Assembly: GCF_000093025.1 (NCBI RefSeq)
Contig: NC_014207.1
Location: 1,178,001-1,242,000, forward strand
Origin: Methylotenera versatilis 301
GTDB lineage: Bacteria; Pseudomonadota; Gammaproteobacteria; Burkholderiales; Methylophilaceae
DNA length: 64,000 nt
Direction: 5' to 3'
This document shows positions 38,453-47,272 of this stretch, one piece after another. A program made the position numbers and the translations under genes. The notes beneath the pieces were generated by a model. That model was given only the letters and a program-made list of their open reading frames with translations, ran no database searches and was not told the origin of the DNA. Position 1 is the stretch's first letter; every line of letters begins with the position of its first letter.

Positions 38453-38863
38453 GTGAAAGCCTTAACGCTCATATTCGTAATCCTCATTGCCTTGCTGCAG
38501 TACCCGCTGTGGCTAGGTAAAGGGAGTTGGTTACGGGTATGGGATTTAAGTCGTCAGCTTGCTACGCAGCAAGAAAAAAATAGCGCTTTAAAAGCACGTA
38601 ATGAAACATTAGATGCTGAAGTGCGGGATTTAAAAAGTGGTCGTGCAGCCATTGAAGAACGCGCTAGAAGCGAATTAGGGATGATCAAGCAAGATGAGGT
38701 TTTTTATCAAGTGCTAGATAATTCAGCTCATACTCAATCAGTTCAACCGCCTACTCAACCATCCAGCTCTACTCAAGTTTCAGGTCAAACGCCAAGCTCA
38801 AGTCAAGCAGATAGCAAAGATACCGTAATGCAACGCACCACCAGTGCTAAAGCATTACAATAA
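38453..38863 (+). CDS. ftsB: Cell division protein FtsB
   Basis: This 136-residue bitopic protein starts with GTG at 38453. It has one membrane helix (about 3-20, [18 protein letters not shown]), then the coiled coil (about 28-70) and the conserved [20 protein letters not shown]. The last 45 residues are Ser/Thr/Gln-rich and variable. FtsB forms the FtsQBL complex that activates septal peptidoglycan synthesis. Position after eno is the conserved one. Confidence 0.93.
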   Translation: MKALTLIFVILIALLQYPLWLGKGSWLRVWDLSRQLATQQEKNSALKARNETLDAEVRDLKSGRAAIEERARSELGMIKQDEVFYQVLDNSAHTQSVQPPTQPSSSTQVSGQTPSSSQADSKDTVMQRTTSAKALQ

Positions 38864-38983
38864 CCGTTATTCTGTAAGTGTAGTGACGTGATGCATAAGA
38901 GTCAAAAACTTACTTTTCTCATCATTCTGTATTACTTTTCGGTTTCTTTTGCTGACAGTATCTAAATGAGCCAATCGAACTCT

Positions 38984-40021
38984 CTAATCACTAGACTCTA
39001 ATGAGTAGGGTAGTTGCTTGATGCTCAAAGCAATGTTGTTCCAGTAAATATCAGCAAGTGCTAAACTCTCTAACCTACACTCGACCAAAATAACAAATCC
39101 TGCATCCGTTGCTGGCGCGCAGCGCACAATTTTACCAATCGCTTGTTGATTAGCATCCACAACATCATCACCTATGGTTGGGCAACTGTCACTTGAAACA
39201 TGAGCTAACTGAGTGCGGCGTTTTACTTTACCTAAATAATGGGTACGCGCTACAATTTCTTGCCCTGTGTAACAGCCTTTTTTGTAGTTAATGGCGTTTA
39301 GCGCATCTAGATTCAGCATCTGCGGAACGAACTCTTCTTGGGTGCTTAGGTAAACATCTGGAATGCCAGTTTGAATTTCTAGCCACTCCCAGCAAGCTTT
39401 GCCAACTGGTTTGCAGTCCTTCTTTAATGCTTGCCATATAGCTTTTGCTTGTTCGGTATTACCGACAATTTGGTAGCGCGGCATACCTGCATTAGGCATA
39501 CAAATGATGGTGCCATTTTCTGTGCTAGTACTTTCATAGGGAAGCTTGGGAACAGTGGCAAAGAACGGGGCAAGTAATTCGGCGATGTTATTGCCACTCA
39601 AGCCGAATCTTACGGTACTGTCTGATACATCATTGATAGTCACTTTTGAGCGCATGACGTACATTTTTAGGCGCTTGGCGATGGGCTCAAGCAATTTCTG
39701 ATTCAACTCTAAATGCAACTTTTGATTGTGCGAGAAAGCAAAAAATAGCGCGAGTAAACGCCCTTTAGGGCTGCAATAGCCTGTGTAATGGGCATGGTTG
39801 TCACCGAGTAACCTTACGTCATTAGTGACTTGACCTTGCAAGAATGTCACTGCATCATCGCCACTGATTTCTAACAAGCCTAAATGTGATAAATCACAAA
39901 TAACATTTTGACTCCGCGTGCATTCCAGCTCGTTTTCTATATTACCGAATGAAGTAATTGTTTCGTTATTAAACACTGCGCCTTGAATGAATTGATATTC
40001 TTGCCAGTCATTGTTTGCCAT
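38984..40021 (-). CDS. ygfZ: Folate-binding Fe-S cluster repair protein YgfZ
   Basis: This 345-residue protein of the GcvT-like fold carries the family signature YKKGCYTGQEIVARTHYLGK with its functional Cys. YgfZ uses tetrahydrofolate in the maintenance or assembly of some Fe-S enzymes such as MiaB. The N-terminal CDLSHLGLLEISGDDAVTFL is also typical. It is divergent from a YgfX-like gene, which recalls the ygfX-sdhE-ygfZ neighbourhood of enterobacteria. No sdhE gene is seen here. Confidence 0.93.
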   Translation of the reverse strand: MANNDWQEYQFIQGAVFNNETITSFGNIENELECTRSQNVICDLSHLGLLEISGDDAVTFLQGQVTNDVRLLGDNHAHYTGYCSPKGRLLALFFAFSHNQKLHLELNQKLLEPIAKRLKMYVMRSKVTINDVSDSTVRFGLSGNNIAELLAPFFATVPKLPYESTSTENGTIICMPNAGMPRYQIVGNTEQAKAIWQALKKDCKPVGKACWEWLEIQTGIPDVYLSTQEEFVPQMLNLDALNAINYKKGCYTGQEIVARTHYLGKVKRRTQLAHVSSDSCPTIGDDVVDANQQAIGKIVRCAPATDAGFVILVECRLESLALADIYWNNIALSIKQLPYSLESSD

Positions 40022-40074
40022 GTGGTACTCTTTTATTTAATGAATTTTGTAAATTGAACTAAGTATATTATATC

Positions 40075-40545
40075 TTGAAGCCTATCACCCTTATATTCAA
40101 GCCCTCGAGTAAGTTAACAGCATTACTAATAATAGCAGGGCTATTTTTTAGTTTTATGCTTTTATTGACGCCAGTTCCGTTTAGTTTAAGCGTTACCTTA
40201 CTGTTGCTAATACTGGTGTTGACAAGTTATTTTGTCATGCTTGATGGGCTGTTATGCCTGCCGAGGTCTTGGAAGCTATTAAGAATAAACATGGTGGGAG
40301 ATTGTCATTTAACACAAAAGAATGACGAGAATTTTGTGGTGCATATCATGCCTGATAGCTTTGTCAGTGCTTACTTAACTGTCTTACATATCGTTCCAGA
40401 AGACTTTAGATGGTTTAAATTTTGGCAAAATCGCTACATTTTACTGTTGCAAGATAACATCGATGCTGAATCATTTCGTCAGCTAAGAGTGTATTTGCTG
40501 TGGCATAAAAATTCTGTCAATCACCATACTAACTCAACTGATTAA
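40075..40545 (+). CDS. YgfX/CptA-like small membrane protein
   Basis: This protein of about 156 residues starts with TTG at 40075; no in-frame ATG lies upstream, and the next Met is inside a helix. Two membrane helices at about 14-30 and 35-58 are followed by a cytoplasmic beta-rich domain ending RYILLLQDNIDAESFRQLRV. This resembles E. coli YgfX (CptA), which ends with a similar strand plus helix and lies near ygfZ there too. The similarity is weak, so the family is inferred partly from context. YgfX was described as affecting the divisome and as a partner of SdhE. Confidence 0.6.
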   Translation: MKPITLIFKPSSKLTALLIIAGLFFSFMLLLTPVPFSLSVTLLLLILVLTSYFVMLDGLLCLPRSWKLLRINMVGDCHLTQKNDENFVVHIMPDSFVSAYLTVLHIVPEDFRWFKFWQNRYILLLQDNIDAESFRQLRVYLLWHKNSVNHHTNSTD

Positions 40546-40561
40546 CAGAATTTTATCTTAA

Positions 40562-41596
40562 CTAATTGATATGGTTGTCGTGCGCGATCGCTAGTTCATT
40601 TTTAGTGTGTTGTCTTCTAATTGCGTTTTTTCTATAAAGCCTAAGCACTTCGCCAATTTGCTTGATTGGATGTTTGCTAAAGTAGGCGGCTAATAGTAAT
40701 AAGCCAGCTAAAGAAGCCATTACCCAGCTTAAATCGAATGGGGCAACATCGCGCCGAGCGGGTTTTTGATTTTTCATGGCATCTAATATGGTGTGTACAT
40801 TGTCACCATCCACATAAGTTGAACCGACTTCTTTGGCGATACTTTTCATATACTCTGAGTTAAGTTTTGAAACAAAGCGGTCTTGTTCGCCACCTGCCAC
40901 ATTGTCATCTCTGACGCCAAGGTTAGATTCAGAAATTTGCGCAATACCAGGTTGCAGGGCAAAGCTTTCATTTGACCAATAACCAATCAATTGATTTTTT
41001 TCACTGAGTTTAGGAATTGATGCGCCTTTTTCAGAGCCAACACCAACTAACAACCAGCCGTCAGCACCTTGAAAGTTAGTAAGATCCTTAGTGTTGAAGG
41101 CATGCAATTTAGGAGCTTCTTCGCCATCAGTAAAAAATACGACTTGGGCTGTTTCAGGAAAGCTACGAATGGCTCTGGTGATACTGAACAAGCTTTCACG
41201 AATGCGGCTGTTGCCTGACCAAGCGGTTCTCCAATCAAGATGGTCAATGGTATCTTGAATTGCTGCAAAGTTTTCACATACCTCAATTGGGTTGTATAGC
41301 GCAGCAACGCTCACACCAGCAAACAAGCCAACACTCACTTTTGTACCGCATGGCAGCGAAGAAACAACCTCATGCAACATTTTTTGTGTGTGTGCCATAC
41401 GTGAGGCAGGTTTGCCATCTATAGTCGTGTCGATGGTATTCATGCTTTGTGTAATATCAGCAACTAATAAGTAGGTGTAAATATTATGTTTAACTGGCAC
41501 GGTAATGTGAAACATTGCCAATACCAGCATCAGCATGGCACCACTAAGAAGTGCAGAGTCGCGATGCGTTTTAAAATAAGCGATGAGCGTTTTCAT
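40562..41596 (-). CDS. mxaL: MxaL-like von Willebrand A domain membrane protein
   Basis: This 344-residue protein has an N-terminal membrane helix (about 17-35). A VWA domain follows (about 38-260), in which the usual MIDAS DxSxS is altered to DITQS. A second helix lies near residue 298 (LSWVMASLAGLLLLAAYF). The position at the end of the mxaR-S-A-C-K-L order supports MxaL, a factor needed for methanol dehydrogenase maturation (calcium insertion) in the periplasm. It lies 11 bp after mxaK. The assignment rests on domain and order. Confidence 0.82.
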   Translation of the reverse strand: MKTLIAYFKTHRDSALLSGAMLMLVLAMFHITVPVKHNIYTYLLVADITQSMNTIDTTIDGKPASRMAHTQKMLHEVVSSLPCGTKVSVGLFAGVSVAALYNPIEVCENFAAIQDTIDHLDWRTAWSGNSRIRESLFSITRAIRSFPETAQVVFFTDGEEAPKLHAFNTKDLTNFQGADGWLLVGVGSEKGASIPKLSEKNQLIGYWSNESFALQPGIAQISESNLGVRDDNVAGGEQDRFVSKLNSEYMKSIAKEVGSTYVDGDNVHTILDAMKNQKPARRDVAPFDLSWVMASLAGLLLLAAYFSKHPIKQIGEVLRLYRKNAIRRQHTKNELAIAHDNHIN

Positions 41597-41607
41597 ACAA
41601 TATACCT

Positions 41608-42162
41608 CTATGGAAGACCTACAGGAATATTGCCCATAATCAGGCCAGGAGAGTCTGACTCACCAACACCTGGTGTAGGGTTTTCAGGAAGCAATGTAAT
41701 GACACGGTCTAAATTGCGACGTGTACCCCAGTTGCTATTGTCTAGTTTGAGTGCTTGCTTGTATGAGCTATGAGCTTGCGTTAATAGGTATTCAACCTCA
41801 TCTCGTACTTTAGGGTCATTACCTCCGCTGACTTGCAAGCTCTTTAAGAAAAACATATTGCCAATGTTGTGATGTACCGCAGCACGTTGGCTAGGCGTAC
41901 CTTTTTCTGTGAGCTGAGAAAATAGTAGCGTAGCTTCCTTATGACGATCATTATTTGCAAGCCAATAAGCTGTTGCAAATTTAGCTTCATAGCTGAGTCT
42001 GTCAGTCTGTGGGTTTTTACCAGTGCTTACTGCATTATTAAAAGCATTAATCTGACGTATGCGATTAAGCTCCGTGGCAATGCCCGCTGCTGAAGCTATG
42101 GCAATTAGAACGAGCGTAATTGTCAGTTGTTTGACCGTGATTGATTTTAAGCTAAGGCTCAT
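41608..42162 (-). CDS. mxaK: MxaK-like membrane-anchored TPR-like protein
   Basis: The ATG at 42162 overlaps the mxaC stop as ATGA and has GGAAAG upstream. It gives about 184 residues and is preferred over an ATG 15 bases earlier. One N-terminal helix (about 12-33, LTITLVLIAIASAAGIA) is followed by helical repeats resembling TPRs (YEAKFATAYWLANNDRHKEA; NIGNMFFLKSLQ). The Pro/Gly-rich tail is variable. Its place between the two VWA genes matches MxaK in the mxaRSACKL order. Confidence 0.8.
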   Translation of the reverse strand: MSLSLKSITVKQLTITLVLIAIASAAGIATELNRIRQINAFNNAVSTGKNPQTDRLSYEAKFATAYWLANNDRHKEATLLFSQLTEKGTPSQRAAVHHNIGNMFFLKSLQVSGGNDPKVRDEVEYLLTQAHSSYKQALKLDNSNWGTRRNLDRVITLLPENPTPGVGESDSPGLIMGNIPVGLP

Positions 42163-43148
42163 ATATTTACTTTCCATGTTCTAAACTCTAGGTATTTAAC
42201 GCCAAGCAACAAGGCAATCATCAGTGCCGCAATGATGTAGCAGAGTTGTGTAAAATCGTGACCAGGAATTTTTTCCATATACTTAATTGGTTTTCTTTCT
42301 TTTTCATTAATATCAGCTATCGCATTAGCGAGTGATTTAGGGTCTTCAGCTTCATAAGCACTAAATGGGCTGCGTAGTGTTTTAAAGTATTGATATAACT
42401 CGACCTCTTGGGGTAGGGGTTCCCCGTCAATTTCTTTGTATTCGTTAAATATACTGATGCCTCCAGGTTGCCTTAAGACAATCCAATAAAGTGTAATGTT
42501 GTATCGTTGTAGCCATTCGCGTAGTTTTTGTTGCACATCGCCGCCCAGTCGACCACCGCCATCAGAGAGCAGAATGATGGCGCGTGAGCCTGAATCTGGT
42601 ACATTTTCAAATAAACTTACAGCGCTAGTTAGTCCACCACCAATATTTGTTTGGAACAGCGAGTTGCCAGCCGTGGCTTTGATGGCGGCCTGAATAGCTT
42701 CGCGACTTTCAGTGAGTGGCAACACATACATTGCAGAGTTACTGAAAGTAATCACACCTATCATGTCATTTTGACGTGAGTTTACAAACTCAGTCATCAG
42801 TCTGGCAGCAGCTACAGATTTAGTCTCACCGACGCGGCCTTCAGCCGTACCGCCAGAAAACGGATCATCCATACTCGCGCTTCTATCAATCACCATGCCA
42901 ATTTGCGCGCCTATGCCGATACGCTCAACTTTTTGCTCTAGGCTATGTGGGCCAGCCAAGCCAATAATGATGCTAATTAAACTGAAGGTTGCTAGGATTT
43001 TAAGTAGTAAACCAATTAAATTCGAAAGTGGATCACTTGGCAGCATATCTACCCATGAGTAGGTGCGGCTATTTGAACGTTCTAGTAAAATTGGCAGCAG
43101 TGCAAGCGGCAGCAGCCATAACACTAAAGGATGCATAAATCCCATCAT
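42159..43148 (-). CDS. mxaC: MxaC-like von Willebrand A domain protein
   Basis: This 329-residue protein has membrane segments at both ends (about 7-22 and 306-322), a second N-terminal helix near 50-66 and a VWA domain with the MIDAS DRSASMDDP. The BatA/BatB-like topology (a VWA loop between helices) fits MxaC. It overlaps mxaA and mxaK by 4 bp each. MoxR-VWA modules act together as chaperone machines, here for periplasmic methanol dehydrogenase. Confidence 0.85.
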   Translation of the reverse strand: MMGFMHPLVLWLLPLALLPILLERSNSRTYSWVDMLPSDPLSNLIGLLLKILATFSLISIIIGLAGPHSLEQKVERIGIGAQIGMVIDRSASMDDPFSGGTAEGRVGETKSVAAARLMTEFVNSRQNDMIGVITFSNSAMYVLPLTESREAIQAAIKATAGNSLFQTNIGGGLTSAVSLFENVPDSGSRAIILLSDGGGRLGGDVQQKLREWLQRYNITLYWIVLRQPGGISIFNEYKEIDGEPLPQEVELYQYFKTLRSPFSAYEAEDPKSLANAIADINEKERKPIKYMEKIPGHDFTQLCYIIAALMIALLLGVKYLEFRTWKVNI

Positions 43149-44140
43149 GCGCTCGCTTCTGGTCTCAGGCCACGTTCACAATCACGCAGGTGACGGCAAA
43201 ATTTCATTAACCAAGCTTTTGAGTGCTCATTCAAGTTTTGTGCAGATTCTGGTTCAAAAAACACTTTCCGCGACAAAGCAAAAAACTTTTCAATATCTTG
43301 TTTCACTGGTGAAAAAGCTGGTTTGTCTTGAATAAAGCTATCGATGTTATTACCAAATAAGCTGGTACCAGCTGTTTTATTGAGCGATTCATGAATACGC
43401 GCTGCAGCTTGTTGCAAGCCTGCGGCAGTTTCAGGCATCTTACGAATATCACGATAAGCTTTTGCAAAAGGTGCGCCCATTCTAGGTAACCAAGCATGCA
43501 TGCCTAATATGTAAAGTAGCCCCAGCAATGATAAGCCTAGTAAACCAACAAGCACTTTTAGCGTGAGTTTTTGCTTACTTGAATCGATAAGGAAGGGTGG
43601 GGTAAATGGGCTCAGCTCTTCTTTTAGTTTCACAGAGCCAAACACAGAAAGTGGTGAAACGCGGAAATTAAAAGAGGGGACACGGTATTGGAGTATTTCT
43701 TTTTTCTCGGTGTTCCTCATTTTAAGAATCTCAGCTCTTAGTGCGGCTGGTTTCGCTAACTTACCAGTGGTAAATACTTGGTAAGTTAGATGTATGACGT
43801 GGGTTACGCTATCGCTGTGTTTAAACTCTTCTGAACTGACTTTAGAAAGCTCAATACCTGAAATCTGACCTTTCCAGCGATGTTCATAGCCAACAATAGG
43901 GATAGATTCTTTCACCAGTTCATAGGGTTTTTTAACTGTGAGCGTGATGGTTCTTTCCAATATATCGCCGACAACATAACCTGCATCTCGCGTAGGATTG
44001 TCTTCTTTAATCGTGACATATTTGGCATTAATATCTGGCAGCACAACATCAGCTAAAGCGGGCTGACCGATGAGCGATATAAGAACGCTAGTCGCTAATA
44101 AAATTTTTGTTTGTATACTTGTTCGCATAAATGTACTCAT
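43145..44140 (-). CDS. mxaA: MxaA-like exported protein
   Basis: This 331-residue protein has a signal peptide ending near ALADVV, an extracytoplasmic beta-rich domain and one membrane helix at about 193-211 (LTLKVLVGLLGLSLLGLLYI). A cytoplasmic helical tail follows. MxaA is needed for calcium insertion in methanol dehydrogenase of classical methylotrophs. The gene lies between mxaS (3-bp gap) and mxaC (ATGA overlap). Identity rests on gene order and topology. Confidence 0.82.
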   Translation of the reverse strand: MSTFMRTSIQTKILLATSVLISLIGQPALADVVLPDINAKYVTIKEDNPTRDAGYVVGDILERTITLTVKKPYELVKESIPIVGYEHRWKGQISGIELSKVSSEEFKHSDSVTHVIHLTYQVFTTGKLAKPAALRAEILKMRNTEKKEILQYRVPSFNFRVSPLSVFGSVKLKEELSPFTPPFLIDSSKQKLTLKVLVGLLGLSLLGLLYILGMHAWLPRMGAPFAKAYRDIRKMPETAAGLQQAAARIHESLNKTAGTSLFGNNIDSFIQDKPAFSPVKQDIEKFFALSRKVFFEPESAQNLNEHSKAWLMKFCRHLRDCERGLRPEASA

Positions 44141-44143
44141 AAA

Positions 44144-45025
44144 TTAAGCTGCCACATATTGGTGGAAGTATTCGGACAATTGATCAGCATCGAAGCTGTT
44201 TTCTACAAAAAATGGCTGCATGTCGTAACGTAAAAACAAGTTCTCAATGGCTGTTTTTCTATCTGTAAAGCTTTTTAGAATGCGATCACGATAGGACTTG
44301 CGTAAGAACAGTGTGCGTTTGACGCCTGTTTCAGGGTCTGTGACATTAGTGATACCAAACTCTGGCAAATCGCTATATTCAGATGAATCCCACAATACAA
44401 TAGGCACAATATGGTGACGTTGCATGAGCACCAATGACTCTTCTAAATCAGCAATCGGCATGTGAAAATCTGACACCATAAAAATCAGCGAGCGTTCACG
44501 TGGTAGTAATCTGACAATTTCTGTTATACCTCGACTGCCAACTTCCTCAGCTTCGTAACTTCTTAAGTTCTCAGCCATTTCAACAGTGGTATGTGGTCTG
44601 GCAGAGAGCGTACACAACCAATCCTCACGTACTACATCGTCAAAACCGATAAAGCCGACTAAATCGCGATTACGCGTGGCAGACTGCGCAACGGATTGTG
44701 CAATGTCTGCTGCAATTTCAATTTTTTTCTGGCTACTGCCATCTTGCTTAGTGCTGGCGTACTGCATAGAGCCTGACATATCACACAGCACAAATACCGG
44801 GGTGACACTTTTTTGGTTAAAAATACGTACATGCACCTGCTCTAGCGGGTCGCGGATTGTCTGGCGTATGTCTATGCGGCGCGGATCAGGGTACGCAAGT
44901 AGCGTGGTATGCCCACGAAACTCCATGCCCATACCGCGCTGGTTGCTTTTGTGTCTACCAGGTCTGCGCGAGTGAGAACGCCATGCGATGTGGTAGCTGA
45001 ATTCTTTTATATGTACTTGTGACAT
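44144..45025 (-). CDS. mxaS: MxaS-like DUF58 protein
   Basis: This 293-residue soluble protein has a DUF58 region (about 10-75: GRHKSNQRGMGMEF, then DPRRIDIRQTIRDP) fused to a VWA-like fold with FVLCDMSGSMQYA as MIDAS. DUF58 proteins pair with MoxR ATPases. Gene order (R-S-A-C-K-L) matches MxaS. The protein should act at the cytoplasmic face with MxaR. A 123-bp gap separates it from mxaR. Confidence 0.86.
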   Translation of the reverse strand: MSQVHIKEFSYHIAWRSHSRRPGRHKSNQRGMGMEFRGHTTLLAYPDPRRIDIRQTIRDPLEQVHVRIFNQKSVTPVFVLCDMSGSMQYASTKQDGSSQKKIEIAADIAQSVAQSATRNRDLVGFIGFDDVVREDWLCTLSARPHTTVEMAENLRSYEAEEVGSRGITEIVRLLPRERSLIFMVSDFHMPIADLEESLVLMQRHHIVPIVLWDSSEYSDLPEFGITNVTDPETGVKRTLFLRKSYRDRILKSFTDRKTAIENLFLRYDMQPFFVENSFDADQLSEYFHQYVAA

Positions 45026-45148
45026 TTGAATTACACCTACTTAATTAGCCGTAAGTTGAGATTTAAGCTGACATGTCGGACTTAAATCTAACCTATAAAA
45101 GCTTTGAGTTGTTGCTAACATCAGCTAGTTATTATTCTTAAATTTAAG

Positions 45149-46165
45149 TTAAGGCGCAGCAATCGCGTGAATGATACCGCTCAACATATCGCGGGCAATC
45201 TCTGTACGGCGCATTTCATATACTGGGCTGAACACCAAACGATGCGCAACAGTCGCGTGAAACACATCATGAATATCCTCTGGTAATACAGCGGTACGTT
45301 CATTCAACCAAGCATTTACACGGGCTGCACGCAATACCATCGCCATGCCGCGTGGGCTCGCGCCAGATAACACCAAACGGTTCATGTCTACACCAGATAC
45401 TTTTACGCCAAAATCTGTTGGTGTTTTAGTCGCGCGCCACAAGTTAAGCACGTAGCTGCGCAGAGTAGGGCTTGCAGAAATACTATTTTGTAAAATGCTG
45501 GCAAACTTATTTAGCTGGTCAAATTGCAAGATGTTTTCAGGTACGTTTGAAACTAGTGCATCGGCATCATGGAAACGTGTATCGAATACTAGAGACTCCA
45601 TAATGCTGTCGTCATTTGGCACAACGATTGGAATTTCCATCATAAAACGGTCACGCGCAGCTGATGGAATATCGAAAGTCTCTTCTTTTTCAACTTGGTT
45701 GCGGTCAGCAAATACCAACATGTGCGGGAAATGATGTTCTTTGTTAAACGCAGTCAATGTGCGTTCTGCCATTACGCGTAGTAATAAAGAGTGTACTTGA
45801 GGGCGAGCACGGTTAATCTCGTTAAAGAAGAATACTGATAAATTCTCACCAGACATCAAAATAGGACCAGGGCTTACATGAGGCTTACCATCTTCACCAA
45901 GGTAGGTGTGATAGACCAAATCGTTAGGCATCAAGTCAATCGTACCTTCGATACGTTGATAGCCGCCACCGATACCACGTGTGAACGCACGGAGCAGCGT
46001 GGTTTTACCAACGCCTACGTCACCTTCAAGCAACACATGTCCACGTGCAAAAATTGAAGTAGTAATCAAACGAACGGGAATGTGCTGACCCACAATCACT
46101 TTGTTGACTTCAGACTCTAAGGTTAGTGCGTGATTGCGCCAATCGGCTAGTTGTATATCGCTCAT
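45149..46165 (-). CDS. mxaR: MoxR/MxaR AAA+ ATPase
   Basis: This 338-residue AAA+ protein has Walker A EGDVGVGKTTLLRAF and the Walker B region LSVFFFNEINRARPQVHSLL, where the first acidic residue of the usual DE pair is Asn. Sensor 2 lies near LSGASPRGMAMVLRAARVNA. It heads a minus-strand run of six genes in the mxaRSACKL order and would drive conformational activation of methanol dehydrogenase together with the VWA proteins. No mxaF, J, G or I gene flanks it. Confidence 0.88.
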   Translation of the reverse strand: MSDIQLADWRNHALTLESEVNKVIVGQHIPVRLITTSIFARGHVLLEGDVGVGKTTLLRAFTRGIGGGYQRIEGTIDLMPNDLVYHTYLGEDGKPHVSPGPILMSGENLSVFFFNEINRARPQVHSLLLRVMAERTLTAFNKEHHFPHMLVFADRNQVEKEETFDIPSAARDRFMMEIPIVVPNDDSIMESLVFDTRFHDADALVSNVPENILQFDQLNKFASILQNSISASPTLRSYVLNLWRATKTPTDFGVKVSGVDMNRLVLSGASPRGMAMVLRAARVNAWLNERTAVLPEDIHDVFHATVAHRLVFSPVYEMRRTEIARDMLSGIIHAIAAP

Positions 46166-46712
46166 TTAATGTGCCCTAAGTAAGTGATTAGTAGTAATTG
46201 ATTTGTTAGAATTTGTAACAGAATGTAGCTAGTGTAATTGTTTTATTTAAAGGTGTAAACAGATCTGTATACACCTAAGTACAATTTATTGAATTAAGGC
46301 AATAATCATGGAAGCGACTGACTAAGCTTTGGCTGAATTTGTCCATATAAATGGCATCGCTAAATTTGTTAACCAAAAAGTAATTCAACACCATAAAAAA
46401 TCCCGCAACACAGTTAAGTATGTTGCGGGTTGAGTGGCGATAATTTGGAGATCTTCGCTACAAGATACTTAAGCAATACACATACCTAAAATAAACTGTC
46501 ATTTATTCAATAAGTTACAATTTATTGCGAATTTGTTTTGGCTGCATATAACCAATATTTGGTTGTGATGGCAGTAGATAATCACCATATTTTGTTGATG
46601 TTATAATTTGACATGTGACAAAAAATGCTGATAAAGCGTGAATAAGGCTTTCGTTAAATTGGATTTACGGCGAAAATAGCGGCTTAGATAATTATTTTTA
46701 GAATAAAAAAAC
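46166..46712. other. Intergenic region between mxaR and fabA
   Basis: About 547 bp, AT-rich, with no convincing ORF. It holds a strong minus-strand terminator (46393-46430) that no annotated gene needs. A TATAAT at 46602 could be the -10 of fabA, though no good -35 is seen. The minus-strand stretch from about 46440 to 46600 upstream of the terminator may be an unannotated small RNA. Confidence 0.5.
46393..46430 (-). terminator. Orphan rho-independent terminator
   Basis: CCCGCAACA (46402-46410) and TGTTGCGGG (46421-46429) form a perfect 9-bp stem with a 10-nt loop. Read on the minus strand the stem is followed by ATTTTTTATGG, a good U-tract. The nearest upstream gene on this strand is more than 2.5 kb away past plus-strand fabA-fabB. 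Confidence 0.75.
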
Positions 46713-47228
46713 ATGCAAAAACAAAGCAGCTTTACAAAAGAAGAGTTACTTAAGTGTGGCAGGGGTGAAATGTTTGGTGAGGGTAATGCACAATTACCAT
46801 TGCCACCAATGTTAATGTTTGATCGTATTGTTTCTATTACTGAAGATGGTGGTAAATATGGTAATGGCCAAATTATTGCTGAGTTAGATATCAACCCGGA
46901 TCTATGGTTCTTTCAATGCCATTTCACTGGCGACCCTGTAATGCCGGGCTGCTTAGGCTTAGATGCCATGTGGCAACTAGTTGGATTTTATTTAGGTTGG
47001 GCAGGCGGTCCTGGTCGTGGTCGTGCGCTTGGTGCAGGTGAAGTTAAATTTACTGGGCAAGTGTTGCCAACGGCTAAAATGGCGACCTATACTATTGATT
47101 TAAAACGCGTGATTATGCGTAAATTAGTGATGGGCGTAGCAGATGCCACTATGAGTTTAGATGGTCGTGAAATATATGCGGCTAATGATTTGCGTGTAGG
47201 TTTATTCACGCGAACAGACAATTTTTAA
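46713..47228 (+). CDS. fabA: 3-hydroxydecanoyl-ACP dehydratase/isomerase
   Basis: This 171-residue hot-dog-fold enzyme has the same length as E. coli FabA. The active site His and Asp lie in [20 protein letters not shown]. It dehydrates and isomerises the C10 intermediate to cis-3-decenoyl-ACP, the branch point for unsaturated fatty acids. It is followed 44 bp later by fabB, the enzyme it needs. The N-terminus [20 protein letters not shown] is typical. Confidence 0.97.
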   Translation: MQKQSSFTKEELLKCGRGEMFGEGNAQLPLPPMLMFDRIVSITEDGGKYGNGQIIAELDINPDLWFFQCHFTGDPVMPGCLGLDAMWQLVGFYLGWAGGPGRGRALGAGEVKFTGQVLPTAKMATYTIDLKRVIMRKLVMGVADATMSLDGREIYAANDLRVGLFTRTDNF

Positions 47229-47272
47229 GCATTATCTTAATACAATAAAAAAATAATTTGAGGGAGCACGAA

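Noticed and set aside
46601-46894. Minus-strand ORF of 97 codons overlapping the fabA start
   Set aside because: It is antisense to the conserved fabA coding sequence, has low-complexity Phe/Ser/Tyr-rich translation and no ribosome site; it is a shadow frame.
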